This document shows, in pieces, positions 50,459 through 57,775 of a stretch of DNA of 64,000 nucleotides; position 1 is the stretch's first letter, and every line of letters begins with the position of its first letter. Under the pieces are notes generated by a model. The model saw nothing but the letters and a program-made list of their open reading frames with translations, did not search any database and was not told where the DNA came from. The stretch is from Ideonella oryzae. Its GTDB lineage: Bacteria > Pseudomonadota > Gammaproteobacteria > Burkholderiales > Burkholderiaceae_C. The DNA is taken from positions 1 to 64,000 of the forward strand of contig NZ_JAMXMC010000008.1 in the NCBI RefSeq assembly GCF_024055665.1, read 5' to 3'. The translations under genes and the position numbers were made by a program.

Positions 50459-50977
50459 TCACCAGGGTGCGCGTTGCATCTGCTCCAGCTCGGCGCGCAG
50501 TTGGGCAAGGCGTGCTTGATCAGCGTCGTTGAGAGCCTGGTACTTCGAGGCTACGGCCTGCATCTCGGTGCTGAGGCTTTGCTCCCAGGTCGCGCCAGCC
50601 AGATTGTTCTTGGCCTGGGCTTTGCGGCTCTGGATGGCGGTCATCTCATCCTGCATCCGGCGGTTTCTGCCATCGATGGCGGCCTCCACATCGGAGATGC
50701 GCTGCTGCTGCTCCTTCAGCTTGCGTTCGTGTTCCATCTTGCGCACCCACTGCATTTCAGCGGCCACGCCGGTGACCGACGCCGCGGGTGCAGGGGCCGC
50801 GGCAGGGCTCGCGCCCGCTGCGGGCCTGAGCTCCAGCCTCTGACCCGTGGTGGCGCCAGGGCAGGGCATCTGCTGGAAGCTCACCTTGCCATCGGCTCCG
50901 ACACACTTGTACTGGGCCCATCCTGAGCCGCTCAGCAGGGCCAGCGCCGCACAGGTCGCGATCTTGTAACGCCACAT
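50459..50977 (-). CDS. Exported DUF4124-type protein with coiled coil
   Basis: A 172-residue protein. A signal peptide (MWRYKIATCAALALLSGSG, cleavage after WAQ region) precedes a short N-terminal DUF4124 module (QYKCVGADGKVSFQQMPCPG). The rest is a low-complexity linker and a charged coiled coil (KMEHERKLKEQQQRISDVEA and onward to the C-terminus). Family function is unknown; members are periplasmic. The ATG at 50977 is preferred over 50983 because of its spacing to GAGG. Confidence 0.82.
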   Translation of the reverse strand: MWRYKIATCAALALLSGSGWAQYKCVGADGKVSFQQMPCPGATTGQRLELRPAAGASPAAAPAPAASVTGVAAEMQWVRKMEHERKLKEQQQRISDVEAAIDGRNRRMQDEMTAIQSRKAQAKNNLAGATWEQSLSTEMQAVASKYQALNDADQARLAQLRAELEQMQRAPW

Positions 50978-51080
50978 GATCATCCTCGGATCTGAATTTG
51001 CTGAATCATGACAATTTCGGCCTGGGCGGTCCACCATCGGGCCGGTCTGCACGTTGGGCATCAGAACGCTGGGGGTTGCC

Positions 51081-52487
51081 ATGGACCTGACTTTGGAGGC
51101 CGCGATTGCGGCACACCGCTTTGGCCTGGGTGAGCCGGATTGGACCCTGGTCGGCCCGGACCCTCGGCGCTGGCTTTTGGGGCAGTTGGGTCCGGCAGAT
51201 CCGGCCTGGGGCGATGGACTGCTGGACTCCGAGGGAACACTGGAAGTCCTGAAGCAACGGGGCCAGCGACTGTCCCAACTCAAGAGGATGCGCGGGCAGG
51301 CTGACGACGAGGCCGCTGCGCAGGACCTGCGCACCGAGGCCAAGGCCTTTCGCGAGCAGCAACGCCTGCTGGTGGAGGCCAACCTGCGTTCCAGCCTGGG
51401 CACGGCCACTCGCTCTGCACGCCCCTGGAATGAGCGGCTGGTGATGTTCTGGGCCAATCACTTCACCGTCTCGGAGGCATCCGGCAAATTGCATGGCCTG
51501 GCCGGGGCCTTCGAGCGCGAGGCCATCCGGCCGCACCTGGCCGGCCGTTTCAAGGACATGCTGCGGGCCACCACCCTGCACCCGGCCATGCTGCGCTTTC
51601 TGGACAACCAGCGCTCGGTGGGGCCGCAGTCGTTGGCCGCAGAGCGCCGCCCCCAGGTCCGGCTCGGGCTCAACGAGAACCTGGCCCGCGAGGTGCTTGA
51701 GTTGCACACGCTGGGTGCCGAGGTCAGCCGGGACCCAAGCCGTCCCGGTGGCTACACGCAGGCCGATGTCACGGCCTTTGCCCAGGTGCTGACGGGCTGG
51801 ACCAGCGTGGATGACCCGCAGAGCCAGAGCCCGACCCGCTTTGAGCCCCGTCGGCACCAGCCCGGGCCCAAGACGGTGCTGGGGCGCGTTTACCCGCAGG
51901 GGCCGCAGGCCCTGGATCAGGTGCTGGAGGATCTGGCCTTGCATCCGGCCACGGCCCAGCATCTGGCCCAGAAGCTGGCTCGCCATGTGGTGGCCGACGA
52001 GCCGCCGCCTTCCCTGGTGGAGCGGCTGCGGCGGGCCTACCTGGACAGCGGGGGTGATCTGCGGGCTCTTCACGGTGCGCTGGTCCAGGCGCCCGAAGCC
52101 TGGGCGCTTCCCCAGCGCAAGCTCAAGACGCCTCAGGAGCATGCGCTGTCCTGTGCCCGATTGCTGGGGGCGGACGTGCGCTGGCTCAAGCCCTCCGCCG
52201 ACGGCGGCATCGGGCTGACGGGACAGTTGCTGATGCGGGCGCCCTCTCCAGCAGGCTGGCCCGATCGGGCAGAGGATTGGCTGGCACCCGACGGGGTGTG
52301 GAAGCGCATCGAATGGACTCAGCGCTTTGCTGACCGTTTCGGCGACGGCCGGGACGCACGGGTGCTGGCGACCCGGTCCCTGGGACCTTTGCTGTCGGAG
52401 AACACCCGGCAGCAGATCGATCGCGCGGCGGACGGCACGCAGGCCCTGGTGCTGCTGATGATGTCGCCGGAATTCCAGCGCCGCTGA
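51081..52487 (+). CDS. DUF1800 domain protein
   Basis: A 468-residue protein with DUF1800 features: AAIAAHRFGLG near the start, RLVMFWANHFTVS at about residue 120, NENLAREVLELHTLGAEVS at about 200 and ADVTAFAQVLTGW at about 230. The C-terminus is a run of conserved helices ending in LLMMSPEFQRR. No signal peptide is evident. It lies 33 bp upstream of a DUF1501 gene, a widespread two-gene arrangement of unknown function. Confidence 0.9.
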   Translation: MDLTLEAAIAAHRFGLGEPDWTLVGPDPRRWLLGQLGPADPAWGDGLLDSEGTLEVLKQRGQRLSQLKRMRGQADDEAAAQDLRTEAKAFREQQRLLVEANLRSSLGTATRSARPWNERLVMFWANHFTVSEASGKLHGLAGAFEREAIRPHLAGRFKDMLRATTLHPAMLRFLDNQRSVGPQSLAAERRPQVRLGLNENLAREVLELHTLGAEVSRDPSRPGGYTQADVTAFAQVLTGWTSVDDPQSQSPTRFEPRRHQPGPKTVLGRVYPQGPQALDQVLEDLALHPATAQHLAQKLARHVVADEPPPSLVERLRRAYLDSGGDLRALHGALVQAPEAWALPQRKLKTPQEHALSCARLLGADVRWLKPSADGGIGLTGQLLMRAPSPAGWPDRAEDWLAPDGVWKRIEWTQRFADRFGDGRDARVLATRSLGPLLSENTRQQIDRAADGTQALVLLMMSPEFQRR

Positions 52488-52520
52488 TGGGTGGCGCGCC
52501 TTGCCGCAACAGGAGTGACC

Positions 52521-53741
52521 ATGACAAGAATGGCTGAAGTGAACCGGCGGCAGTGGCTGGGCGCCATGGCTGCAGCGGCGGCGACCGCCACCACGCGGCT
52601 CAGTTGGGCCGGCAGTGCCGGCCAACAGCAGGGCCGCGTCGTCTTCATCATCCTGCGGGGCGGGCTCGATGGCCTCTTCGCCGTGCCGGCCACGGGCGAT
52701 CCCGCCTTTGCCCCGGCACGCGACCACTTCACCGAGCAGGCCGGTGCGGCCTTGCCGCTGGATGCCACCTTTGGCCTGCACCCGGCACTGGCGCAGATGC
52801 ACGCCCTGTACCGAGGCGGCGAGCTGCTGGTGGTGCACGCCACGGGCCTGGCCTATCACCAGCGCTCGCACTTCGATGCCCAGCAGGTGCTGGAATCCGG
52901 CGGTGAGCAACCTGGCCAGCTGCATGACGGCTGGCTGGGCCGGGCGCTGGCAGCCACCCGCCGCAGCGGCCTGGCCATGACCACGGCTGTGCCCCTGGTG
53001 TTGCGTGGCTGGTCAGGGGTGGACACCTGGGCCCCATCGCGCCTGCCGTCCCCGACAGATGACCTTCTGGCACGACTGCAGCACCTCTATGCCGAGGATG
53101 CCGCCCTGGGGCATGCGCTGGGCCGCGCCAGAGGGCTGCAGACGGAGGTGACGGCCGCCGCTTCGTCGTCGGGGGATGGGGCCATGGGCATGGCACCAGG
53201 GAAGGGCCCCGCGGGAGACTTTGTCTCGCTGTGCCAGGCCGCCGGTGCACTGATGGCGCGACCCGAAGGACCGCAGGTGGTGGTGCTGGATGTCTCCGGC
53301 TGGGACAGCCACGCCGACCAGGCCGCCCCCAACGGCCTGCTCACCCGGCGCCTGGGCGAGTTGGACCAGGGGGTGGCCGCGTTGCGTTCGGCCCTGATGG
53401 CGCCGGGCGCCGGGGACGCGTGGCAGCGCAGCGCCGTGGTGGTGGCCACCGAGTTTGGCCGCACCGTGGACATCAACGGCACACGGGGCACCGACCATGG
53501 CACCGGTGGCGCCGCCTGGGTGCTGGGTGGACGGGTGCAGGGCGGCCGGGTGCTGGCCGACTGGCCCGGGCTGGCGCCGGCCCAGCGCTTTGAAGGCCGT
53601 GACCTGCACATCACGCTGGACATTCGGGCGGTGCTCAAAGGCGTGCTGGGCCCGCAGCTGGGGTTGGGCGACCGCCTGCTGGCCGAACAGGTCTTCCCAG
53701 GAAGCGCGGCCCTCAAGCCAGCCCCACTGTGGCGGGCCTGA
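52521..53741 (+). CDS. DUF1501 domain protein, probably exported
   Basis: A 406-residue protein with NRRQWLGAMAAAAATATTR near the start, a twin-arginine-like signal. The DUF1501 body has VVFIILRGGLDGLFAVPATG, VHATGLAYHQRSHFDAQ, VLDVSGWDSHADQ and VVATEFGRTVDINGTRGTDHG, a layout shared with alkaline-phosphatase/sulfatase-like enzymes, with metal-site Asp and His. The start is supported by AGGAG. It is co-transcribed with the DUF1800 gene. Confidence 0.9.
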   Translation: MTRMAEVNRRQWLGAMAAAAATATTRLSWAGSAGQQQGRVVFIILRGGLDGLFAVPATGDPAFAPARDHFTEQAGAALPLDATFGLHPALAQMHALYRGGELLVVHATGLAYHQRSHFDAQQVLESGGEQPGQLHDGWLGRALAATRRSGLAMTTAVPLVLRGWSGVDTWAPSRLPSPTDDLLARLQHLYAEDAALGHALGRARGLQTEVTAAASSSGDGAMGMAPGKGPAGDFVSLCQAAGALMARPEGPQVVVLDVSGWDSHADQAAPNGLLTRRLGELDQGVAALRSALMAPGAGDAWQRSAVVVATEFGRTVDINGTRGTDHGTGGAAWVLGGRVQGGRVLADWPGLAPAQRFEGRDLHITLDIRAVLKGVLGPQLGLGDRLLAEQVFPGSAALKPAPLWRA

Positions 53742-53756
53742 GCGCCCGCCACAGGC

Positions 53757-54329
53757 TCAGAACAGGTGGCCGACGTTGAGCAGCGTCAGCACGCCCAGCA
53801 CCGCGAAGATCAGCGCGGCGATGCCGTGTACCAGGGGCATGGACAGCTTGCGGGCCAGCTTGTCACCCAGGAACACGGCGGGCACGTCGGCCAGCATCAT
53901 GCCCAGCGTGGTGCCGGCTACCACCGGCACCAGCTGGTCGTAGCGGGCGGCCAGCGCGACAGTCGCGATCTGGGTCTTGTCGCCCATTTCGGCCAGGAAG
54001 AAGGCGAGGACGGTGGTGCCGAAGACGCCGAAACGCTGGCGGCCCTCGGCGGCGTCATCGTCGGCCTTGTCGGGGATCAGCATCCAGCCGGCCATGGCGA
54101 TGAAACCGATGCCGATGACCCAGCGCAGCAGCGAAGGGCCCAGTTGGGCGGCAATCCAGGTGCCAACCGCGCCAGCGGCCGCATGGTTCAAGACCGTGGC
54201 GGTGAAGATGCCCAGGATGATGGGCAGAGGACGCTTGAATTTGGCCGCCAGCAGAAAGGCCAGCAACTGGGTCTTGTCACCCATTTCACCCAGGGTGACG
54301 ACCCCGGTCGAGATCAGAAAAGCTTCCAT
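53757..54329 (-). CDS. TMEM165/GDT1 family protein, probable manganese exporter
   Basis: A 190-residue membrane protein with two copies of the family motif (TLGEMGDKTQLLAFLLAA at about residue 12 and FFLAEMGDKTQIATVALAA at about 112) in a 2x3 membrane-segment layout. Bacterial members (MneA/MntX type, UPF0016) export Mn2+. The yybP-ykoY motif in its leader, a Mn2+-sensing riboswitch, strongly supports that role. Confidence 0.92.
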   Translation of the reverse strand: MEAFLISTGVVTLGEMGDKTQLLAFLLAAKFKRPLPIILGIFTATVLNHAAAGAVGTWIAAQLGPSLLRWVIGIGFIAMAGWMLIPDKADDDAAEGRQRFGVFGTTVLAFFLAEMGDKTQIATVALAARYDQLVPVVAGTTLGMMLADVPAVFLGDKLARKLSMPLVHGIAALIFAVLGVLTLLNVGHLF

Positions 54330-54369
54330 GAAAGATCCTGGGGCCGGCAGACATGCAATGACCGCGCGA

Positions 54370-54503
54370 CATCTCCGGCCCTCCAGAGGTCACGCAGTCA
54401 AAGGTCTTGCCAGGCGGATGGGCTGCCGACGCCATGGCCATCGCGGCCAAGTGTGTTGACGTCGACCCCTGCGGGTGATGCAGGGCGGCTACTCCCCAAT
54501 GAC
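54370..54503 (-). promoter_or_regulatory. yybP-ykoY manganese riboswitch upstream of the TMEM165 family gene
   Basis: Read on the minus strand, the leader has ATTGGGGAGTAGCC (5' side, 54499-54487), CGTCAACA in the middle and GGCAAGACCTTTG (about 54412-54400), the conserved bases of the Mn2+ riboswitch. A helix-rich 3' part (CTCTGGAGGGCCGGAGAT) follows. A -10 TATAGT at 54512-54517 puts initiation at about 54505, right at the aptamer edge. Mn2+ should turn expression on. Confidence 0.9.
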
Positions 54504-54837
54504 GAGGCGCGACTATAGCCGAAGCGGCTGCCGGCACTGAGGGGCTGCGGCGCGCTGGCGCAGACCAGGCTGCAGCGCGGAGGCGCCGATCACGTGACCT
54601 CAGGGCGCGCGAGGTCCCAAGCGGCCAGGACTTGCCGCGACATGTGCCGGCGCAGTGATTCATTGATTTGGAGGATGCATTCCGATCTTGCTCGTCCGCG
54701 CCCTGTTTCTGCGGGGGGCTCGGTGATACTGTGGGTGGCATTGCAAGCCAGACCTTTTGAAGTATCCCGTCGTGGCTGCTCCGTCGCCTGCGGGGGGGAC
54801 TTGATTGCAAGGAAGCCAAAAAATTGGTGCGCCAGCC
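54504..54837. other. Intergenic stretch before the acyltransferase gene
   Basis: Besides the riboswitch promoter at its left end, I see no gene or repeat in this stretch of about 330 bp. The composition becomes more AT-rich to the right, towards the acyltransferase. Confidence 0.55.
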
Positions 54838-55992
54838 ATGAAGAGGTTTCATGGCCTGGATCTGCTGCGTGGCCTGGCAGCATTGACCGTGGTGTTTTGG
54901 CATTGGGTCCATTTCTTCTTCAATGGAACTCAATACGGAGGTCGGTCGCCTCACAGCTATCCCCTTTACCAGATCCTGTTTCCCTTCTATGAGAAGGGGT
55001 TCAAGGCGGTCGACCTGTTCTTCACCATCTCGGGGTTTGTTTTCTTCTTCATGTACATGGACATGATCAGGGGAAGAAGGATCACCGCCCCGACGTTTTT
55101 TGTCCTGCGATTCTCCCGGCTTTACCCATTGCATTTGCTATCCTTGATGCTGGTGATCATTCTGCAGCAGTGGTATGAGTCCATCCATTCGACGAGTCTT
55201 GTTTACAGATTCAATGATCTGAAGCATTTCATCCTGAACCTGCTGCTCTTGAATTCATGGGGGCTGGAGAGCGGCGAGTCCTTCAACGGTCCGTCCTGGT
55301 CCATTTCCGTTGAGGCCTTTCTCTACTGCGTGTTCTTCGTCTTTGCGCTCAAGACGAGGATCGGGCTCCTCGGCACCTGGCTGATGGCCTTGGTCCTTTT
55401 TGTGGGGGTGGATGCGCTGTATCACCCCTTCGCAAGGGGGCTGGGATCCTTCTTTTTCGGTGGGGCAGCTTTCTTGGCCTACGAGCACATCACCAGCCAT
55501 GCGCGCAGGGGTGCCATCGAGGTGGCCTTGGCCTGGGTGGTTCCACTGCTTTGGGGCGCCACGTTTCTGCTGATGGGGCTTGTGTACGGCGCCTTCGGGC
55601 CCTGGGGGAGTCTGGTGCATCCAGTGTGGGCTCAGAAGTTCTTCTCAATCATGTCGAAGGTCTGGCCCAACATGGTTCTCTTCCCAGTCACCATTCTTTC
55701 GATGGCTCTTTCAGAGAACAGGCTGAAGGTGTATTTTTCAAAGGTTTCTTTTCTTGGGGATATTTCCTACTCGACCTACCTTCTTCATTTTCCTCTGCAA
55801 ATATTTTTTGTGCTGTTGTTCTCGGCGTTGGGATTTGGGCAGGAGGTCTTCACGAGTGCCTGGATGCTGCTGCTTTTCATCTCGACGCTCGTTGCCGTCG
55901 CCGGCATCTCGTTCAGATATTTCGAAAGACCTGCCCAGAACCTCATCCGGCGTGCAGCCAGCACCGTCCTTGGCCGTGGACGGGCTTCATAA
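54838..55992 (+). CDS. Acyltransferase 3 (OafA/YrhL) family membrane protein
   Basis: A 384-residue multi-pass protein of about ten membrane segments. The family signature is at the start (RFHGLDLLRGLAALTVVFWH) with an early FTISGFVFFFMYM and SWSISVEAFLYCVFFVF at about residue 155. The C-terminal SYSTYLLHFPLQIFF and RYFERPAQNLIRR are typical of OafA/YrhL acyltransferases. It probably O-acetylates a surface polysaccharide, lipid or secreted product. Its codons are more AT-rich than those of its neighbours, which hints at acquisition by transfer. Confidence 0.92.
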   Translation: MKRFHGLDLLRGLAALTVVFWHWVHFFFNGTQYGGRSPHSYPLYQILFPFYEKGFKAVDLFFTISGFVFFFMYMDMIRGRRITAPTFFVLRFSRLYPLHLLSLMLVIILQQWYESIHSTSLVYRFNDLKHFILNLLLLNSWGLESGESFNGPSWSISVEAFLYCVFFVFALKTRIGLLGTWLMALVLFVGVDALYHPFARGLGSFFFGGAAFLAYEHITSHARRGAIEVALAWVVPLLWGATFLLMGLVYGAFGPWGSLVHPVWAQKFFSIMSKVWPNMVLFPVTILSMALSENRLKVYFSKVSFLGDISYSTYLLHFPLQIFFVLLFSALGFGQEVFTSAWMLLLFISTLVAVAGISFRYFERPAQNLIRRAASTVLGRGRAS

Positions 55993-56054
55993 GTTGGAGT
56001 CGTTGCGCCTGGGCGAGGGGATGTGTGTGCGTCTGGAATGGGAAAGGGATGAAG

Positions 56055-56513
56055 ATGACAGACCGTGTTTCCGCCTTGTCGGTCCTCTTTGAGGACATTG
56101 GCTCAGAGGTTCGTGCCCGGCGCGACCCAGAGTATCTCTACACCGCAGCAACGATCGGGGCGCTTGGTGCATTGGCCTGGGGCGTTGCAACGATCGCCAC
56201 GGTCCAGGGGGCGGGCGGCATTCCGTCATGGCGGCATCCGGCCGTGGCGGGGGCGGTGGCCAGCTTGATGTTGACCTGGGCGGTGTGGCAGAAGATTCAG
56301 CGCGAGCACGGCATCTATGTGGCCCTGAGAACCGAGCAACTGCGCATCGCTGGGTTGTTGGCTGAGGCCACCGGGGTCTCGCAGGAGGAACTCCCCGCGG
56401 GGCTGCGCCTGGGCGTGACCGCGGGGGCAGGGCATCGGGCGTCTGGCGTCGTCATCGGCAGCACCTGTGCAGCGACGGTCCTCTTCTGCCTGTCCATCTG
56501 GTTGCTGCGGTAG
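56055..56513 (+). CDS. Hypothetical membrane protein
   Basis: A 152-residue protein I do not recognise. It has about three predicted membrane segments (YTAATIGALGALAWGVATIA near residue 32, HPAVAGAVASLMLTWAVW near 62, and VVIGSTCAATVLFCLSIWLL at the C-terminus). The soluble middle has an acidic helix (EQLRIAGLLAEATGVSQEEL). The ATG at 56055 has GGAAAGG at good distance; one six bases earlier is possible. It follows the acyltransferase by 62 bp on the same strand and may be co-transcribed with it. Confidence 0.6.
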   Translation: MTDRVSALSVLFEDIGSEVRARRDPEYLYTAATIGALGALAWGVATIATVQGAGGIPSWRHPAVAGAVASLMLTWAVWQKIQREHGIYVALRTEQLRIAGLLAEATGVSQEELPAGLRLGVTAGAGHRASGVVIGSTCAATVLFCLSIWLLR

Positions 56514-56623
56514 TCTGGATGGCGCGGAACGACGCGCTTCGACGCCAGCGGGCCGTCCAAGGTCACCCCACCTGTGAGAACCAGGCCTGCCGACGCTCGT
56601 GTGGATCGACCCAGCCATGGATG

Positions 56624-56700
56624 TGGCCTGCCCGGAGGGACTCGAACCCCCGACCTGCTGCTTAGAAGGCAGCTGCTCTATCCAGTTGAGCTACGGGCAG
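56624..56700 (-). tRNA. tRNA-Arg (TCT)
   Basis: A 77-nt cloverleaf read on the minus strand. The acceptor pairs CTGCCCG with CGGGCAG, the discriminator is G and CCA is encoded. The anticodon stem GCTGC / GCAGC closes the loop CTTCTAA, anticodon TCT. A -10-like TAGAAT lies upstream on this strand (56712-56717). Confidence 0.96.
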
Positions 56701-56837
56701 CAGCGGCGCGGATTCTAAGGCCCAAGCCTGCGGCAGGTCCGTCGGGCCATCACGGGCCCCTCTCGGGGCGGTCAACGCATACACTGGTTACATGGACGGC
56801 CTCTTCCTCGCCCCGTTGTCTCTGGTTCGGAGTTGGC

Positions 56838-57539
56838 ATGCCTCGGCGGCTGCGTGACTGGCTGTTTGGGCGACGCGGCGCCGCGCGCTGGCAGGAAATT
56901 GCCCAGTGGGGTGAGGCCCAGGGTTGGCAGTTCAAGACCACGCCGGCCCACGATGGCTTCGTGATGGAGCAGGCTGGCGCAGACGGCAGTGTCCGCATCG
57001 AGTGGGGACCTTCGCAGCGGCGCTACCTGGGCAAATGGGAGCTTCGTTTGCGGGCCGAGACGGGACTGGACCCCCAGGCCTATGCCCTGGTGATGCCCAA
57101 GGTTCTGATGCAGGGCTTGGAGCGCGAGGTGTTCGTCCAGTTCACCGGTGGCGTTCAGACCCGCCTGGACGAAGAAACCCCGGAGGAAATGCGCTGGCTG
57201 GCGATGAGCCCCCGTCTGGGGCAGACCCAGCTGGGGCCGTTGAAGGCCTGGTACGCCGCCGTTGGCAACAGTCTGGGCTGGATCGCTGACTGGTTGCGCA
57301 GCGGACTGGGTGAGCAGTTGCTGCACTGGGGCCATCTGACGGACCAGGCCAATGCCGCGGGCTCGGCCGCGGGGCAACTGCCCAGCTTTGCCTTGCTCGT
57401 GTACCGCGGCCATCTGGTCATGCGCCGGGCGCTGTCCGAGCCGGAGGTTTCGTCCATCCGAGACAGTCTGGCCCTTTTTGACGGTGCTTTGCGTGAGGCC
57501 CGCCTGCGCTGCGACGGCTTCGAGGATTCCACGCCTTGA
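56838..57539 (+). CDS. Hypothetical protein
   Basis: A 233-residue protein I do not recognise. It is rich in Trp, Arg and Leu, has no signal peptide or membrane segment, and begins MPRRLRDWLFGRRGAARWQE. The start has CGGAG six bases upstream. The frame stays open upstream through the tRNA-Arg gene, giving false similarity there; only the part from this ATG should be counted. Perhaps a lineage-specific cytoplasmic protein. Confidence 0.62.
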   Translation: MPRRLRDWLFGRRGAARWQEIAQWGEAQGWQFKTTPAHDGFVMEQAGADGSVRIEWGPSQRRYLGKWELRLRAETGLDPQAYALVMPKVLMQGLEREVFVQFTGGVQTRLDEETPEEMRWLAMSPRLGQTQLGPLKAWYAAVGNSLGWIADWLRSGLGEQLLHWGHLTDQANAAGSAAGQLPSFALLVYRGHLVMRRALSEPEVSSIRDSLALFDGALREARLRCDGFEDSTP

Positions 57540-57775
57540 TGCCACGCAAGCCCTGGCCGGAGCCCAGCGCTTGGACAGGCGGTATTTCGGTGCAATGTTT
57601 GACGGACCGGTTCTGGCAGTGCTTGCCGCACAATGACAGGGAGCCTGAAGTCCGGGGTTCCTTCAGCAACTGTGACGGCGTTGCGCTGACGTAACTGGCG
57701 CAATGCGTCACTCTGTTTACGTCTGGTTGCATGCTAGAGTCAAACCGAAAACGGCCCGCATGGCCAACCCCCAAG

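Noticed and set aside
54594-54992. Plus-strand frame before and into the acyltransferase
   Set aside because: Out of frame with the acyltransferase, no ribosome site and no recognisable features.
56574-56837. N-terminal extension of the hypothetical protein across tRNA-Arg
   Set aside because: The GTRTPDLLLRRQLLYPVELRA-like segment (shortened: TRTPDLLLRRQLLYPVELR) is the well-known translation of a tRNA gene, not protein.
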